A DNA stretch of 64,000 nt from Panicum virgatum. Lineage: Eukaryota > Streptophyta > Magnoliopsida > Poales > Poaceae. The notes beneath the pieces are model-generated. The model saw only the letters and a program-made list of their open reading frames with translations. It did no database searches and was not told the DNA's origin. The DNA lies in contig NC_053146.1 in NCBI RefSeq assembly GCF_016808335.1, forward strand, positions 28,249,495 through 28,313,494, written 5' to 3'. Positions 1 to 11,453 of the stretch are shown here, piece after piece; positions within the stretch are counted from its first letter, which is position 1, and every line of letters starts with the position of its first letter. The position numbers and the translations under genes were made by a program.

Positions 1-1914
1 TCCACGTGCAAAGATAACGGTTCGCCTGGTGTTTTTGTTAAAGAGTCCCTGGACTCTTTGCTAATTAAACCGCCATCCTTTCTAGTTCAAAAATAATTCC
101 AGTTAGGTCCTGATTTTAACACTTAGACCCCTGAGCTTTTTAAATATAGCACCCGCCGTCCAGCACCTGTTCTTTTGCAAGTTAGACCCCGTAGTTGTTG
201 GTTAATTATGTTTAGGCCCTCAGTTTTTGTAGAAAACCCCTGGAACTCCAGTTTTCTTACAATTAGGTCCCTAGAACTTGTTTTTAGCCTAGATTATGCG
301 TTTTAGCTCCGTTTTAGGCGTTCTTTATGTCCACGCGATCGTTGTATCGCGTAGAATAGTTTTAGATTAGTTTAGTGTGCTGTTTTTATGTATTGATGTA
401 CTGTTTCTTAGCTTTTATTAGTATTTGCATGTATGCTTATTATTGTGCATTGTTTTGGCCATGTGTTCGTGAGTAGACGTTGATCCATCTGAGGAGCCCC
501 AGTACCAGTACCCGGAGCAGCCGTCTTCCGAGCACTTTGAGCAGCAGCAGGAGCAGTACGAGGAAGGCACGTATAACATAAACAACCTATCATCTTTAAA
601 TACAATTTCATACTGCATTTAATACTGTATGCCTATAAGGATTTCCTAGCCACATTTATCCTTTATATATTACCTTGGGTTGCATTTTGGATAGTTATGC
701 TAGGTTGCTGCGCTATAACACACTCTGGTCCTTTTTAATTAAATTGATTAATGGTTTACTTGAACTTAATTCTGGGAGTGGCCCTCTGTGCTTCGTGCTT
801 GGGTGGCTCACGTCTCGTTAAAATTGGTTTTTGTTAGAAACATGGTTTAGGGGGCCAGCACGGTGCTTAGTGCTTGGTTGGCCACTCTCCATAAGGACCG
901 GTTCATAGAGCGACAACCTGGGACAACAGCGCTACCACAAGACTGGAATGGGACGGTCTTGGCGTAATAATTAGGTCTTTTTGGTTTGGAGTAACTTACC
1001 TGCGGGGCAGGGGCGGTAAGCTTCTATGTCCCTCGTGCTGAGTGGCCTCGTCTGTGCTTCGTGTCTTGACGCCCACTAGACCTGCTCCATAGTCGCCGAT
1101 CCACCCTCGCGGTTACTCCCTACCAACGAGATTCTTTGTAAAGGCCTCGTAGTGAGTCGCTAGTCATCTCACCTAAGGAAGTGTGATGAACGACTGGCGT
1201 AGCTCACGACTTGTGGGTAAAGATGTGCAACCTCTGCAGAGTGTAAAACTTATATACTAGCCGTGCTCACGGTCATGAGTGGCCCAGATCCTCCTTTTGA
1301 TTAGTGGGGTTGTCTCCTTCCGACGAGGGAGGTGCCTCTCGGGGTTACCTTGGTATGGTTTTAGTATGGTTCTCAGTAGTTCCATAATTAATTCTGATTA
1401 ATTACTATGTAACTGGGTTAATGGTAATTCATCAATTCGTAGTAAATAGCTTTAATAAAATTTTGCCAAGACTTAAAAGCTAATGCAGTCAGTCAGCCAA
1501 CCTTAGAGCATCATAGTTTGTGTTATACTTGTTGAGTACAAGTTGTGTACTCACTCTTGCCTCTTCTCTACTTTTTCCTCTTGGCTACTCTACTACTGCT
1601 CAGTTCCTGCCGACGCGAGGGAGTTTGCTCAGCGCTACCAGGACTACGAGGACTTCTAGGTGTTCGTCTCCCAGCCGACGTCCCTGTGGCGCCCTGCTCA
1701 GCTTCGGAGAGCTTTTACCGTATTTTGCACTTCGCTTCTGCTGTATTAGACATTTTGTCATTAATATAATAAATAACATTCGTATTCGTTTTACTATGTC
1801 TTATTCGTGATATGTGCTGTGATATACTGTTCATTCTGTTGTATATACGTGTGACTTGATCCTGGCACATATATGATTGCTCGGTTTATGTTCTTTTATA
1901 AACCGGGTGTTACA
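1..1914 (+). mobile_element. Partial Tekay/Del-like LTR (copy A), right end complete
   Basis: The sequence aligns by eye with the other large LTRs of this window (D, B and C) from the middle of the LTR to its end, which reads ACCGGGTGTTACA and stops at 1914. The left part lies outside the window. It contains the conserved short segments of the family: the acidic segment VDPSEEPQYQYPEQ (about 477-570), the segment ending in YQDYEDF and TAG (1657-1659), and an AATAAA near 1768. No primer-binding site follows 1914, so this is a 3' or solo LTR. It separates off a different LTR that starts at 1915. Confidence 0.85.
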
Positions 1915-2522
1915 TACAAGTCGAGTGGAATGCTTCAGCGAGTCCAACTGTGATGGCCAGCAGGTAAACCGGGGGCGCGCGGCCGAAACCGGGGCGGAAT
2001 TCCGTCGCCAACGTACGGACGGCGTGAGAGGAAAGGAGAGAGATGCTAGTAGTGGCAATTTCGTAAATAGATCAAAGTTCAAAACACAGTTCTGTAAACG
2101 TGCTTTTTCTCCTTCTTCTTGACCTCAGATGAAAAAATTTTCAATACCATTATTTGTTCAATTTTTTGAGATCTACTACTTTCGTTTCAGGCACTTTTTC
2201 ATTTGAGCAACAGTTCGTGAGTTATTTTAAAGAGTTCAAAAACTCCAATAAAGGGTTGATTTAATTTGTCTAATTGGGTTGAATTTGAGCCCACTTCCTT
2301 TTAGGCACATGTCACTAAGTGTACCAGATTTTTGTGTATGTTATTTTGGTGTGGTGATTTGTACATGAAATATAGTTGGAACTTCTCTTATTTGTCCTCA
2401 CAAGTGAAACCATTATTTGAAATTGAATTTTAGTTGCCTTTAATAAATGTTTGCTCTCACAATACCTCTCCTCTTTGTTCTAATTTGTCTATTAATGACT
2501 TTTGAACAACTAGGGTGTCACA
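1915..2522 (-). mobile_element. Fragment of a second large-LTR family (G1)
   Basis: The segment ends in GGGTGTCACA at 2522, which is the reverse complement of the TGTGACACC start typical of Tekay-like LTRs. It shares the stretch around TTTTTTGAGATCTAC with the solo LTR at 41840-45398, in the same relative orientation, so it is most likely the U3 start of a minus-strand LTR. It is cut at 1914 by copy A and in turn interrupts the Athila-like LTR that resumes at 2523. No coding sequence is seen. Confidence 0.55.
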
Positions 2523-3671
2523 GCCGACCCCCTGGGTCGACCGAACCGGGACTGGCACCAGTTCAGGTGCGTCTTGGCGAGAGATTTGATCTTATCCTCC
2601 CAACGTCGGTTGCAAATGCTTCCATGCGGGGAGATGGCGGAAATTGACCTCAAGAGCTATAAAAGGGGCCCTCCCCCTCTCACTCAACACACACAACACT
2701 TGAAGCCTCTCTCCCTCACACTATCTTGACTTGTACTCCTTAGGGTAGTGGAGCTAGGCTAGTACTTCATCTCTTTAGCGAATCCAGTCGTCTTGGAGGT
2801 CGTTGAGCATTCCTCGACCTTCATGGTTGCTCAGCTATCTTGATAGTTTGTCTTGCCATGTTCTGTTTAAGTTATCTTGGTTGCTTGCTTAGACCGGCTG
2901 ATCTGGGTAAAGATTTTGGTTCGTTGTGATTTCGGGCTTGCCTTAGCGTTTTACTTGTCCATTCGAAGGGTGGGAGACCCGAGGGTGCTAGGGTAGTGAC
3001 CTCATACACGGGCGTGGTGCCTTGTTATGCAGAATCCTTCGGATATGATGGTGCTCCACAGATTGATTGGGATAGACCGCAGGTGGTGACAACTCCGTTT
3101 GGTCCGCCACGAAGCTGCTTCGTGGTTAGTGTAGTCCCAGACATTCGGGTACCATGTAGGTGTTCATGCAAAGATGTAACGGGATTGGATGTACTCAGTG
3201 TGGGATATTCTCCCCGATATCCCTAATTTCTCAGCACCTGCAGCTCTAAGCATGTGACTAACATAACCCTTTCTTATGTATGAATAGTCATCCTAGGACT
3301 CTTGTTGTATGCCTATGCTCCCCCTAACCTTAGGTGTATTTGTTTATTTTTTATCTTGAGAGATGACTGATATGTGTGTGTCACATTACCCTCGTTATCA
3401 TTTATCTCAACTAACCCCTGTATGATCTGTAGTCTACAACTTATTTCATACTGTTATGCTTTTGTATGTATTAAAACCTTTACACACCATGTCATCCTTG
3501 GGAAAATATAAATAACGATACCTTGAATACTTCCGGGTGAAATGCTACAATGGTATATCCATACACTTGCGGATCCTTTCTGTAAATGTTAAGACATACC
3601 CCCTTGGCATTTATTGGCAGTGTTGCTATGGACTTAACCAGTCCTAGTGAAGATGTTAAGAAATGTCAACA
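2523..3671 (+). mobile_element. Athila-like Ty3/gypsy LTR (T1), 5' part displaced
   Basis: It is homologous along its length to the reverse complement of 34408-35994. It contains a TATA box at 2657 and the family's conserved block GGGTGAAATGCTACAATGG near 3537. It ends in TCAACA immediately before a tRNA-Asp-type primer site. Compared with the minus-strand copy it lacks about the first 430 bp, cut off by the insertion that ends at 2522. It serves as the 5' LTR of the truncated gag that follows. Confidence 0.8.
2657..2664 (+). promoter_or_regulatory. TATA box of T1 LTR
   Basis: CTATAAAA followed by GGGGCCC, about 1 kb before the primer site. The same position in the minus-strand copy has TATAAAATGGGC (35533-35539). 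Confidence 0.6.
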
Positions 3672-3679
3672 AGCATTTC

Positions 3680-3697
3680 TGGCGCCGTTGCCGGGGA
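3680..3697 (+). other. Primer-binding site (tRNA-Asp type)
   Basis: TGGCGCCGTTGCCGGGGA follows the LTR end after a short spacer. This is the primer site typical of Athila-lineage grass elements and fixes the plus orientation of T1. Confidence 0.85.
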
Positions 3698-3821
3698 TGG
3701 CACTAGTGTAAATGATTTACTAATACATAAACTTGGCAATGTGAGTAAGAAGTAGCTACTGCTTATTCAGGCTAATGTTGTTTTTAGTTTTCTCCTATAT
3801 TGGATGAAAATAGGGTAGTAT

Positions 3822-4333
3822 ATGATTGGTTTTTTCTTGCCTACAAACTTCTCTGAAAATCCCGAGAAGCTCGTGAGAAGGGTCCGACCTCACGTCGTCC
3901 CTCCTCAGATCTCGCTGCCGACAAGCGAACCAGCTTTCCAAGCACCATCAACAACAACCGAACCCATAGCTGAGAAGACCCTCCACGACTTTTCCGTCCC
4001 CTACACTGCCAATGTGGCGACTGGACCCAACGTTGATGTTGGGGATGTGAATTTTGAGCTCAAATTCAGCCGAATCAATATGGTGCAGGCTAGCCCATTC
4101 TGTGGCAAGATGAACACGAGGCCAACGCCCACCTCCAGAATTTTCTGGAGCTCTGCAAGACCGTAACCATACGACACGTTGCGGCTGATGCCATCAGGCT
4201 CTGTCTATTTCCCTGCTCCCTAGTAGGGAAGGCAAAACAGTGGTTTTACTAAAACAAAGAAACCGTCAGCACGTGGAACAAATGTTCCACAACGTTCCTC
4301 ACCAAGTTCTTCCCGCTGGGCAAAACAAATGCT
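3822..4333 (+). pseudogene. Truncated Athila-like gag (T1)
   Basis: The first 114 codons are open and begin MIGFFLPTNFSENPEK. They match the start of the minus-strand gag at 34262, including the shared NMVQASP motif. Homology continues in another frame past 4166 (capsid-type residues LFPCS, GKAK and FLAKFF-like bases) until about 4333, after which the gag sequence stops. The protein would be the capsid precursor that packages element RNA. The copy is inactive because of the frameshift and because everything after the first third of the capsid region is missing. Bases 4334-4419 that follow were not assigned. Confidence 0.75.
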
Positions 4334-4419
4334 TGGGTATTTTGTTGGCAATATGAAAAGTGGCTTCCTCCTACTAAAGCACTTAGATGAACAGGTGCTA
4401 TACAAAAGAGTGTATGAAT

Positions 4420-4749
4420 GTTGGGTATTTTAATGATGCGAAATAACTCAGCAAGCGTACGAATACCGTTGTAGCTTTCACCCGTGAGTATTCAAGGATA
4501 TTGTATCCATAGGGAACGTGTGAGCACTAACTCCTAACTTAGTCGGTCCAAGGATACACCAGGATATGTGGTGAGGATGGAGAGGATTCCTGCAGTAGCA
4601 CTAAAGATGAGTTAAAGGTCGATCTCTCAGGCAGAATACTCGGTTCGGGCACCAGCTTACCCCTGAAATGGTCAGGAGACTCCGGCCAACAACTCTACGT
4701 TATATCCGAACATGGAGGACTACGATGGACCGACAGGGCTGTCACCACC
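4420..4749 (-). mobile_element. Athila-like LTR fragment (U), part 1
   Basis: Read on the minus strand, this piece contains the block GGGTGAAAGCTACAACGG and GGTGGTGACAGCCCTGTCGG. Both are diverged versions of blocks in the T1 and T2 LTRs. It continues across the B insertion at 26801, where the repeated CCACC marks the join. It may be the distal LTR of the minus-strand element T2, or part of a related element. I cannot decide between these by eye. Confidence 0.5.
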
Positions 4750-6858
4750 TGTAACACTCTAATTCAAATTTCAGTAATTAATAATAAATTTAATTGGTTT
4801 ATTTAATTCTTCTAAGGATTTAATTTGCTTAGCTTGCATTTAATCTAATTTTGTTGCATAAGCAATTAAAATTTATTTTAGGTTTAAACATGCTTGTGCA
4901 TTCATGCTGGAGCATTGTTTTACTTGTTTGAGTGTTAGAGTGGAATTCAAATCCAAGTTTGAATTCAACTAGTTTTGGTTGAGTTTGATTAGGATCTAGA
5001 ATTAGAGAAGAGAAGAAAAATAGAAAATCCAAACCCATCAAGCCAACCAACCCAGCCCAAGAACCCAAGCCGGCCCAGGTCGTCTCCCCCTTTCCTTTCC
5101 TTCCGCACGGCCCAGCGCAGCCCAGCTCTCCCCCTCACTTCCCGTGCTTGGCCCAAAACCCCGCTCGCCCCACTCAGCACGCTCTCAACCGCGTCGCTTT
5201 CCCCACGCTGGCCCAGTCCGCCCCACACGACCCAGCGACCAGCGCCGAGGCCCAGCCTCCCTCACGCGTTTCCCCCGTGGCTGCCAGGCCGGACCCACGG
5301 GTCAGAGCCATCTCCTCCCCCACGACCTCTGCTCCACGCAACGGCCGCGCCTACCCGCGATCTCCGGCCGTGATACCCACACCTTTCCTCCCTATCCCAC
5401 ACGCCGGGATCTTCGGTTGTGCCCTTTAAACCACCCCCGACCCCCCTGGAACCCATCATCCCAATTCACAGCCCCAAACCGTAGCCGCAGTCGCCCCGCA
5501 ACCCCCACGCCGGAGCAAGGCCCTGCGCCGCCGAAGTCCGACTGTTCCGCCGCCCCTTCGCCACCGCCAATCGGCGCCGCGACTCCGACTCGATGCCTGG
5601 AACTCCCCCGGGCCCGCTGCCTCTACTCCGACCTCCACAGCGACCCGTCCCCGAACGCTGCCCGCATCTCGCCGCCGACCTTCGCCGCCGAGCTCCCTGC
5701 ATGACATCCACGCCCGATTCGAACCACGGTGAACCATGCACCAACCTTCTCTCCCCTCTGCGCTAGCTAGCCTAACCCGTAGGCCACCCTAGCTACCAGC
5801 ACGGCATGCGCCGGTGCTCCGCCGCCGCGCACGCCACGACTCCTCCATGGCGGAGTCCCCGCCGCACGGCACATCCCCACGTGGCCCTTGTTCGGGTTCG
5901 CACTAGCACCCGCACACACGCAGACGCTTCCCGGCCCCCCGCCTGAGCCCAGCAGAGCGCGAACACTCATTTGCCGGCGAGCCCCACTGCCCAGCGCCGC
6001 CCCTCGCCGTGGCAAGATCCAACCAGGCCCCAATCCACCGTTATGTTGCCTCAGGTGAACCAGACATGCCGCGCTCGTGCCCCTGGGCCAGATCCCAGGC
6101 CAAAACGAGCCCAGGAGCGCCGGATTGGGCGTCTCCGGCGAGCCGCCGCCGCGGAATCGCACGCCAGCGGTGTTGTGCCGCCGCCCCTCACGCCAAGCCT
6201 GCCCTGGCCACCCGATCAACAATCAACGGCCTAGATTAGATCTAGAGCCCAACTAACTCGAGCCGCCAGATCGAGATCTAACGGCCCTGAACCGAAGATA
6301 CCGGTTCGGCCCGGCATTTTTTCTAAAGACCCCCCCAGCTTTCTTAGATTTAACCCGCCGTCCAGTATAGTTCAAAAATATTTCCAGTTAGGTCCGGTTT
6401 TTAATGAATAGGACCCTGAGCTTTTCCCTATTAGAACCCGCCGTCCAGACCTGCCATTTTTGCACGCTAGCCCTTAGATTTAATGGTTAATTACGTTTAG
6501 GCCCTCGATTTTAGCAGAAAAGTCCCTGCAACCCTGTTTTTTATTATAAATAAGCCCCTGAACCTTGTTTTTAGCCTAGATTATGTGTTTTAGCTCCGTT
6601 TTAGGCGTTCTTTATATCCACGTGATCGTTGTAACGCGTAGAATAGTTTTAGACTAGTTTAGTGTGCTGTTTTTATGTATTGATGTACTATTTCTTAGTT
6701 TTTGTAGTATTTGCTTGTATGCTTATTATTGCGCCTTGTTTTGGCCATGTGTTCGTGAGTAGACGTTGATCCATCTGAGGAGCCCCAGTACCAGTACCAG
6801 GAGCAGCCGTCTTCCGAGCACTTTGAGCAGCAGCAGGAGCAGTACGAGGAAGGCAAGT
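4750..6858 (+). mobile_element. B 5' LTR, left part
   Basis: It starts TGTAACACTC and is AT-rich to about 5030. A GC-rich, CpG-rich block follows to about 6300 with a TTTAAA box, then an AT-rich part. It ends inside the GAAGGCAAG splice-donor-like motif, where D inserted. The long proline-rich and arginine-rich reading frames in the GC-rich block are composition artefacts and differ between LTR copies. Confidence 0.85.
5425..5430 (+). promoter_or_regulatory. LTR core promoter (TTTAAA) in B
   Basis: GCCCTTTAAACCACC lies in the GC-rich block, about 300 bp before a splice-donor-like site. The same box is at 7521-7526 (D), 24049-24054 (B 3' LTR), 30750-30755 minus (E), and as TATAAC at 17004-17009 and 22679-22684 minus (C). 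Confidence 0.5.
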
Positions 6859-9800
6859 TGTAACACCCTAATTTAAATTTCAGCATTTATTAATAAATTT
6901 AATTGGCTTTATTTAATTTCCTAAGGCTTATTGTGCTTAGATGACATTAAATCTAAATTTTGGTTCTCAAGTAACTAAAATTTTGTCATAGGTCTACTTT
7001 TAATGTTACATTCATGCTGAAGCATTTATTTCTGCTTGTGTGTCTAAGGTTGTTGAATTCGAAATTTGTTTGAATTCAAATAGATTTTGTTTAAGTTTTG
7101 GAAAAGGAAAAGGAAATAGAAAACAAACCCCCTCCAAAACCCAGCCAGCTTGGAACCCGGCCCGACCCAGCGCTTCACCTTTTCCCACGCGGGCCCAGCC
7201 CGCGATCCGCCCAGCTCTCCCTCTCTTTCCCTCAGCCCGGCCCAGTTTCTCCCTTGCGCAGCCCGCTCACCCACTCCGCTCCCCTCGCCCGGCCCAGCAC
7301 GCTCGCTCGGCCGCGTCGCCCGCACGCACCCGTCACCCCGCGTCGCTCCCCAGGCCCACACGCCAGCGAGCCAGCGCCGCATCCCACTGACCGCCCGGGC
7401 CCGCGCGTCAGCACCTTCTCCCTCCTCCCGCAACCGCCGCTCACACACCGACCTTCCGCCCGCAAATCTCGCCGGCTTACCAAACTCGGGCGCGGACGCC
7501 GAGATCCCCGCGCTAGCTCCTTTAAACCACCCAGCGGACCCCCGTATTCCATCCATCCCCCGCGCCGCCGTAAACCCTAGCAACCGCCTCCACCGGCTCC
7601 GCCCCACGCCGCTCCTCTGCGCCGCCGTGTTTCCGTCGCTCCGCCGCACCGGAGCTCGGCCGAGCTGCGCATCGGCTCCGCCTCGACACCTGGAGCTTCC
7701 CCGGGCCTGCTGCGATCCACATCGACCCCGGTTCGACCTCCCTCCGCGAGCTCCACCGGTGCGCCACCGCCGGACGTCGCCGCCGAACGCCCTACGCCGG
7801 CCATCTTCTTCGATCCAAAGCTCGGTGAGCACCACCTGGGCCCCCTTATCCCTTTGTGCTAGATCCCGTAGGCCCTGGCGCGCTCTAGGCGCCCAGGCAC
7901 CGAGTTCCGGCGAACTCCGTGGCCGCCGAGCCGCCCTCGCCGTCGAGGAACCCCGTCCGAGCCCCGAACCACCTCCCTGTGGCCTCCAGTGAATTACGCA
8001 CGCCGCGGTGGTGCCCCACGACCAAAACCCCGCTCGATGTGACCACTGGAGCGCCGTTTTGGCCTTCCCCGACGAGCTTGCCGCCGCGGAGCAGAGCTCC
8101 GGCGAGCAGCGCCGCCGCCCGTGCGCCCCTTTGCCCTGGACCGCCAGATCTGTTTGCAACGGCCACGATTAGATCCAGCGCCCTTAAAACCCAGGCCATC
8201 AGATCTGGATCCAATGATCCAGATCGGCACGTACCGCTTCGCCTGTCATTTTTGCATAAGAGCCCTCAGATTCTTCCCGAATCAACCCGCCGTCCAGTCG
8301 CGTGCAAAAGTAATTGCACGTGGGTCCTGGTTTTTATGTTTAGGCCCCTGACCTTTTTAAAAATCTAACCCGCCGTCCAGATCTGTAGTTTTTGCACGTT
8401 AGACCCTGGAACTAAGGTTTAATTGCGTTTTAGTCCTCGGTTTTAGCAGAAAAGTCCCTGGAACCCTGTTTTTATTACAAATAAGCCCCTGAACCTTGTT
8501 TTTAGCCTAGAAAATGCGTTTTAGCTCCGTTTTAAGCGTTCTTTATGTCCACGCGATCGTTGTAATGCGTAGAACAGTTTAGGCTTAGTTTTCTTGCTGT
8601 TTTTATGTATTGATGTACTATTTCTTAGTTTTTGTTAGTATTTGCTTGTATGCTTATTTTTGTGCATTGTTTTGGCCATGTGTTCGTGAGTAGACGTTGA
8701 TCCATCTGAGGAGCCCCAGTACCAGTACTAGGAGCAGCCGTCTTCCGAGCAGTTTGAGCAGCAGGAGCAGTACGAGGAAGGCAAGTGTAACATGAACAAC
8801 CCATCACTTTTAATTACAATTTCATACTGCATTTTAATATTGTATGCCTATAAGGACATTCCTAGCCACTTTATATCCTTTATATATACCTTTGGGTTGC
8901 ATTTTGGTTAGTTGTGCTAGGTTGCTGTGCTATAACACTCTCTGGTCCTTTTTAATTAATTTGATTAATGGTTTACTTGAACTTAAATTCTGAGAGTGGC
9001 CCTCTGTGCTTCGTGCTTGGGTGGCTCATGTCTCGTTAAAATATGGTTTTGTAGAAACATGGTTTAGGGGGCCAGCACGGTGCTTAGTGCTTGGTTGGCC
9101 ACTCTCCATAAGGACCGGTTCATAGAGCGACAACCTGGGACAACAGCACTACCACAAGACTAGAATGGGATAGACTTGGCGTAATAATTAGATCTTTTTG
9201 GTTTGGAGTAACTTACCTGCGGGGCAGGGGCGGTAAGCTTCTATGGCCCTCGTGCTGAGTGGCCTCGTCTGTGCTTCATGTCTTGACGCCCACTAGACCT
9301 GCTCCATAGTCGCCGATCCACCCTCGCGGTTACTCCCTACCAACGAGTTTCTTTGTAAAGGCCTCGTAGTGAGACGCTAGTCATCTCACCTAAGGAAGTG
9401 TGATGAATAACTGGCGTAGCTCACGACTTGTGGGTAAAGATGTGCAACCTCTGCAGAGTGTAAAACTGGTATACTAGCCGTGCTCACGGTTATGAGCGGC
9501 CCAGATCCTCCTTTTGATTAGTGGGGTTGTCTCTTTCCGACGAGGGAGGTGCCTCTCGGGGTTACCTTGGTGGTTTTGGTTTGGTTATCAGTAGTAACCT
9601 GATAAATCTTGATTAATTACTATGCAACTGGGTAAATGGTAATTCATCAACTCGTAGTAATTAGTCTTAATAAAAGTTTGTCAACACTTAAAAGCTTATG
9701 CAGTTGAGTCAGCCAACCTTAGAGCCTCATAGTTTGTGTTATACTTGTTGAGTACAAGTTGTGTACTCACTCTTGCCTCTTCTCTACTTTTTCCTCTTGG

Positions 9801-10131
9801 ATACGCTACTACTGCTCAGTTCCTGCCGACACGAGGGAGTTCGTCCAGCGCTACCAGGACTACGAGGACTTCTAGGTGTTCGTCTCCCAGTCGACGTCCC
9901 TGTGGCGCCCTGCTTCGGCTTCGGAGAGTTTTATTCGTATTTGTACTTCGCTTCCGCTGTATCAGACATTTTGTCATTAATGTAATAAATAACATTCGTA
10001 TTCGCTTTATTGTATCTTTTTACGTGATATGTGCTGTGATATACTGTTCATTCTGTTGTATATACGTGTGACTTGATCCTGGCACGTATATGATTGCTCG
10101 GTTTATGTTCTTTTATAAACTGGGTGTTACA
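6859..10131 (+). mobile_element. Solo LTR D (Tekay/Del-like, 3.27 kb)
   Basis: It runs from TGTAACACCC to TGGGTGTTACA and is flanked by CAAGT at 6854-6858 and 10132-10136. No internal sequence is present. A solo LTR arises by recombination between the two LTRs of a full element. It is a diverged sister of the B LTR and lies inside it in the same orientation. The insertion point is the GGCAAGTATAAC motif of the B LTR, so it splits the proposed splice donor of the LTR transcript. Confidence 0.9.
8694..9875 (+). other. Putative two-exon acidic mini-ORF inside LTR D
   Basis: Exon 1 (8694-8784) follows GTGAGTAG and is read VDPSEEPQYQY up to EEG. It ends at a GT donor (GGCAA/GTGTAA). Exon 2 (9836-9875, or from 9820 if the CTCAG acceptor is used) encodes EFVQRYQDYEDF and then TAG. 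The upstream signals are TTTAAA at 7521 and a donor CTCG/GTGAGC at 7825. An AATAAA lies near 9984. The same parts occur at the same places in LTR A, the B 3' LTR (25386-25479 and 26506-26545) and, on the minus strand, both C LTRs and E. Indels between copies are multiples of three, and most changes in the second segment fall at third codon positions. Copy D has an in-frame TAG in exon 1. No start codon is identified, so coding status is an inference. Confidence 0.35.
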
Positions 10132-11453
10132 CAAGTATAACATGAACACCACCTATCACTTTAAATACAATTTCATACTGCATTTAATACTATATGCCTA
10201 TAAGGATTTCCTAGCCACTTTATATCCTTTATATGCACCTTTGGGTTGCATTTTGGTTAGTTGTGCTAGGTGCCGCGCTATAACACACTTGGTCCTTTTT
10301 AATTAATTTGATTAATGGTATATGCAACTTAATTCTGAGAGTGGCCCTCTGTGTGGCTTGAGTGGCTCACGTCTCGTTAAAATTGGTTTTTGTTAGAAAC
10401 ATGGTTTAGGGGGCCAGCACGGTGCTTACTGCCTGGTTGGCCACTCTCCATAAGGACCGGTTCATAGAGCGACAACCTGGGACAACAGCGCTACCACAAG
10501 ACTGGAATGGGACGGTCTTGGCTTACTAATTAGGCCATTTTGGTTCGGGAGTAACTTACCGACGGGGCATGGGGGGTGGTGAGCATCAATGGTGGCCAGG
10601 CTACGAGGCTTGGTGTGCGTACCCCTCAAGGTGGTTACCATCGTTGCGGAGCCTGATTCCTTAGCGGTTACACCTTACCAACGTGTCCTTTGTAACGGCC
10701 TCGTAGTGAGTCGCTAGTCATCTCACCTAAGGAAGTGTGATGAACAACTAGCGTAGCTCGCGACTTGTGGGTAAAGATGTGCAACCTCTGCAGAGTGTAA
10801 AACTGGTATACTAGCCGTGCTCACGGTTATGAGCGGCCCAGATCCTCCTTTTGATTAGTGGGGTTAGCTCCTTCCGACGAGGGGGCTGCCTCTCGGGGTT
10901 TTGGTTTTGTTCTTAGTAGTAACTTGATTAATTTTTATTAATTACTATGTAACTGGGTTTATGGTAATTCATCAACTTGTAGTAAATAGCTTAAATAAAA
11001 ATTTGCCAAGACTTAAAAGCTAATGCAGTCAGTCAGCCAGCTTAGAGCCTCATAGTTTGTGTTATACTTGTTGAGTACAAGTTGTGTACTCACTCTTGCC
11101 TCTTCTCTACTTTTTTCTCTTGGATACGCTACTGCTGCTCAGTTCCTGCCGACACGAGGGAGTTCGTCCAGTGCTACCAGGACTACGAGGACTTCTAGGT
11201 GTTCATCTCCCAGTTGACGTCCCTGTGGCGCCCTGCTCAGCTTCGGAGAGTTTTATTCGTATTTGTACTTCGCTTCCGCTGTATCAGACATTTTGTCATT
11301 AATGTAATAAATAACATTCGTATTTCGATTTATTATGTCTTATTCGTGATATGTGCTGTGATATACTGTTCATTCTGTTGTATATACGTGTGACTTGATC
11401 CTGTCACGTATATGATTGCTCGGTTTATGTTCTTTTATAAACCGGGTGTTACA
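10132..11453 (+). repeat. Right part of B LTR, first tandem copy
   Basis: It starts CAAGTATAACATGAACACC, runs to the LTR end GGGTGTTACA (11453), and is followed at once by a second copy of the same start (11454). The end should be followed by a primer site and is not. The arrangement fits unequal crossing-over between the right part of D and the right part of B. Confidence 0.75.

Noticed and set aside
418..618. Small Cys-rich minus frames (CYTCLPRT) in every large LTR
   Set aside because: They are antisense to the acidic mini-ORF segment. Changes are at third positions in the plus reading, not in this one.
7044..8159. A 371-codon minus frame and a 280-codon plus frame (7150-7992) in the same GC-rich LTR block
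   Set aside because: Pro/Arg/Ala-rich low-complexity frames open on both strands because of GC content. Frames differ between LTR copies, so they are not genes.
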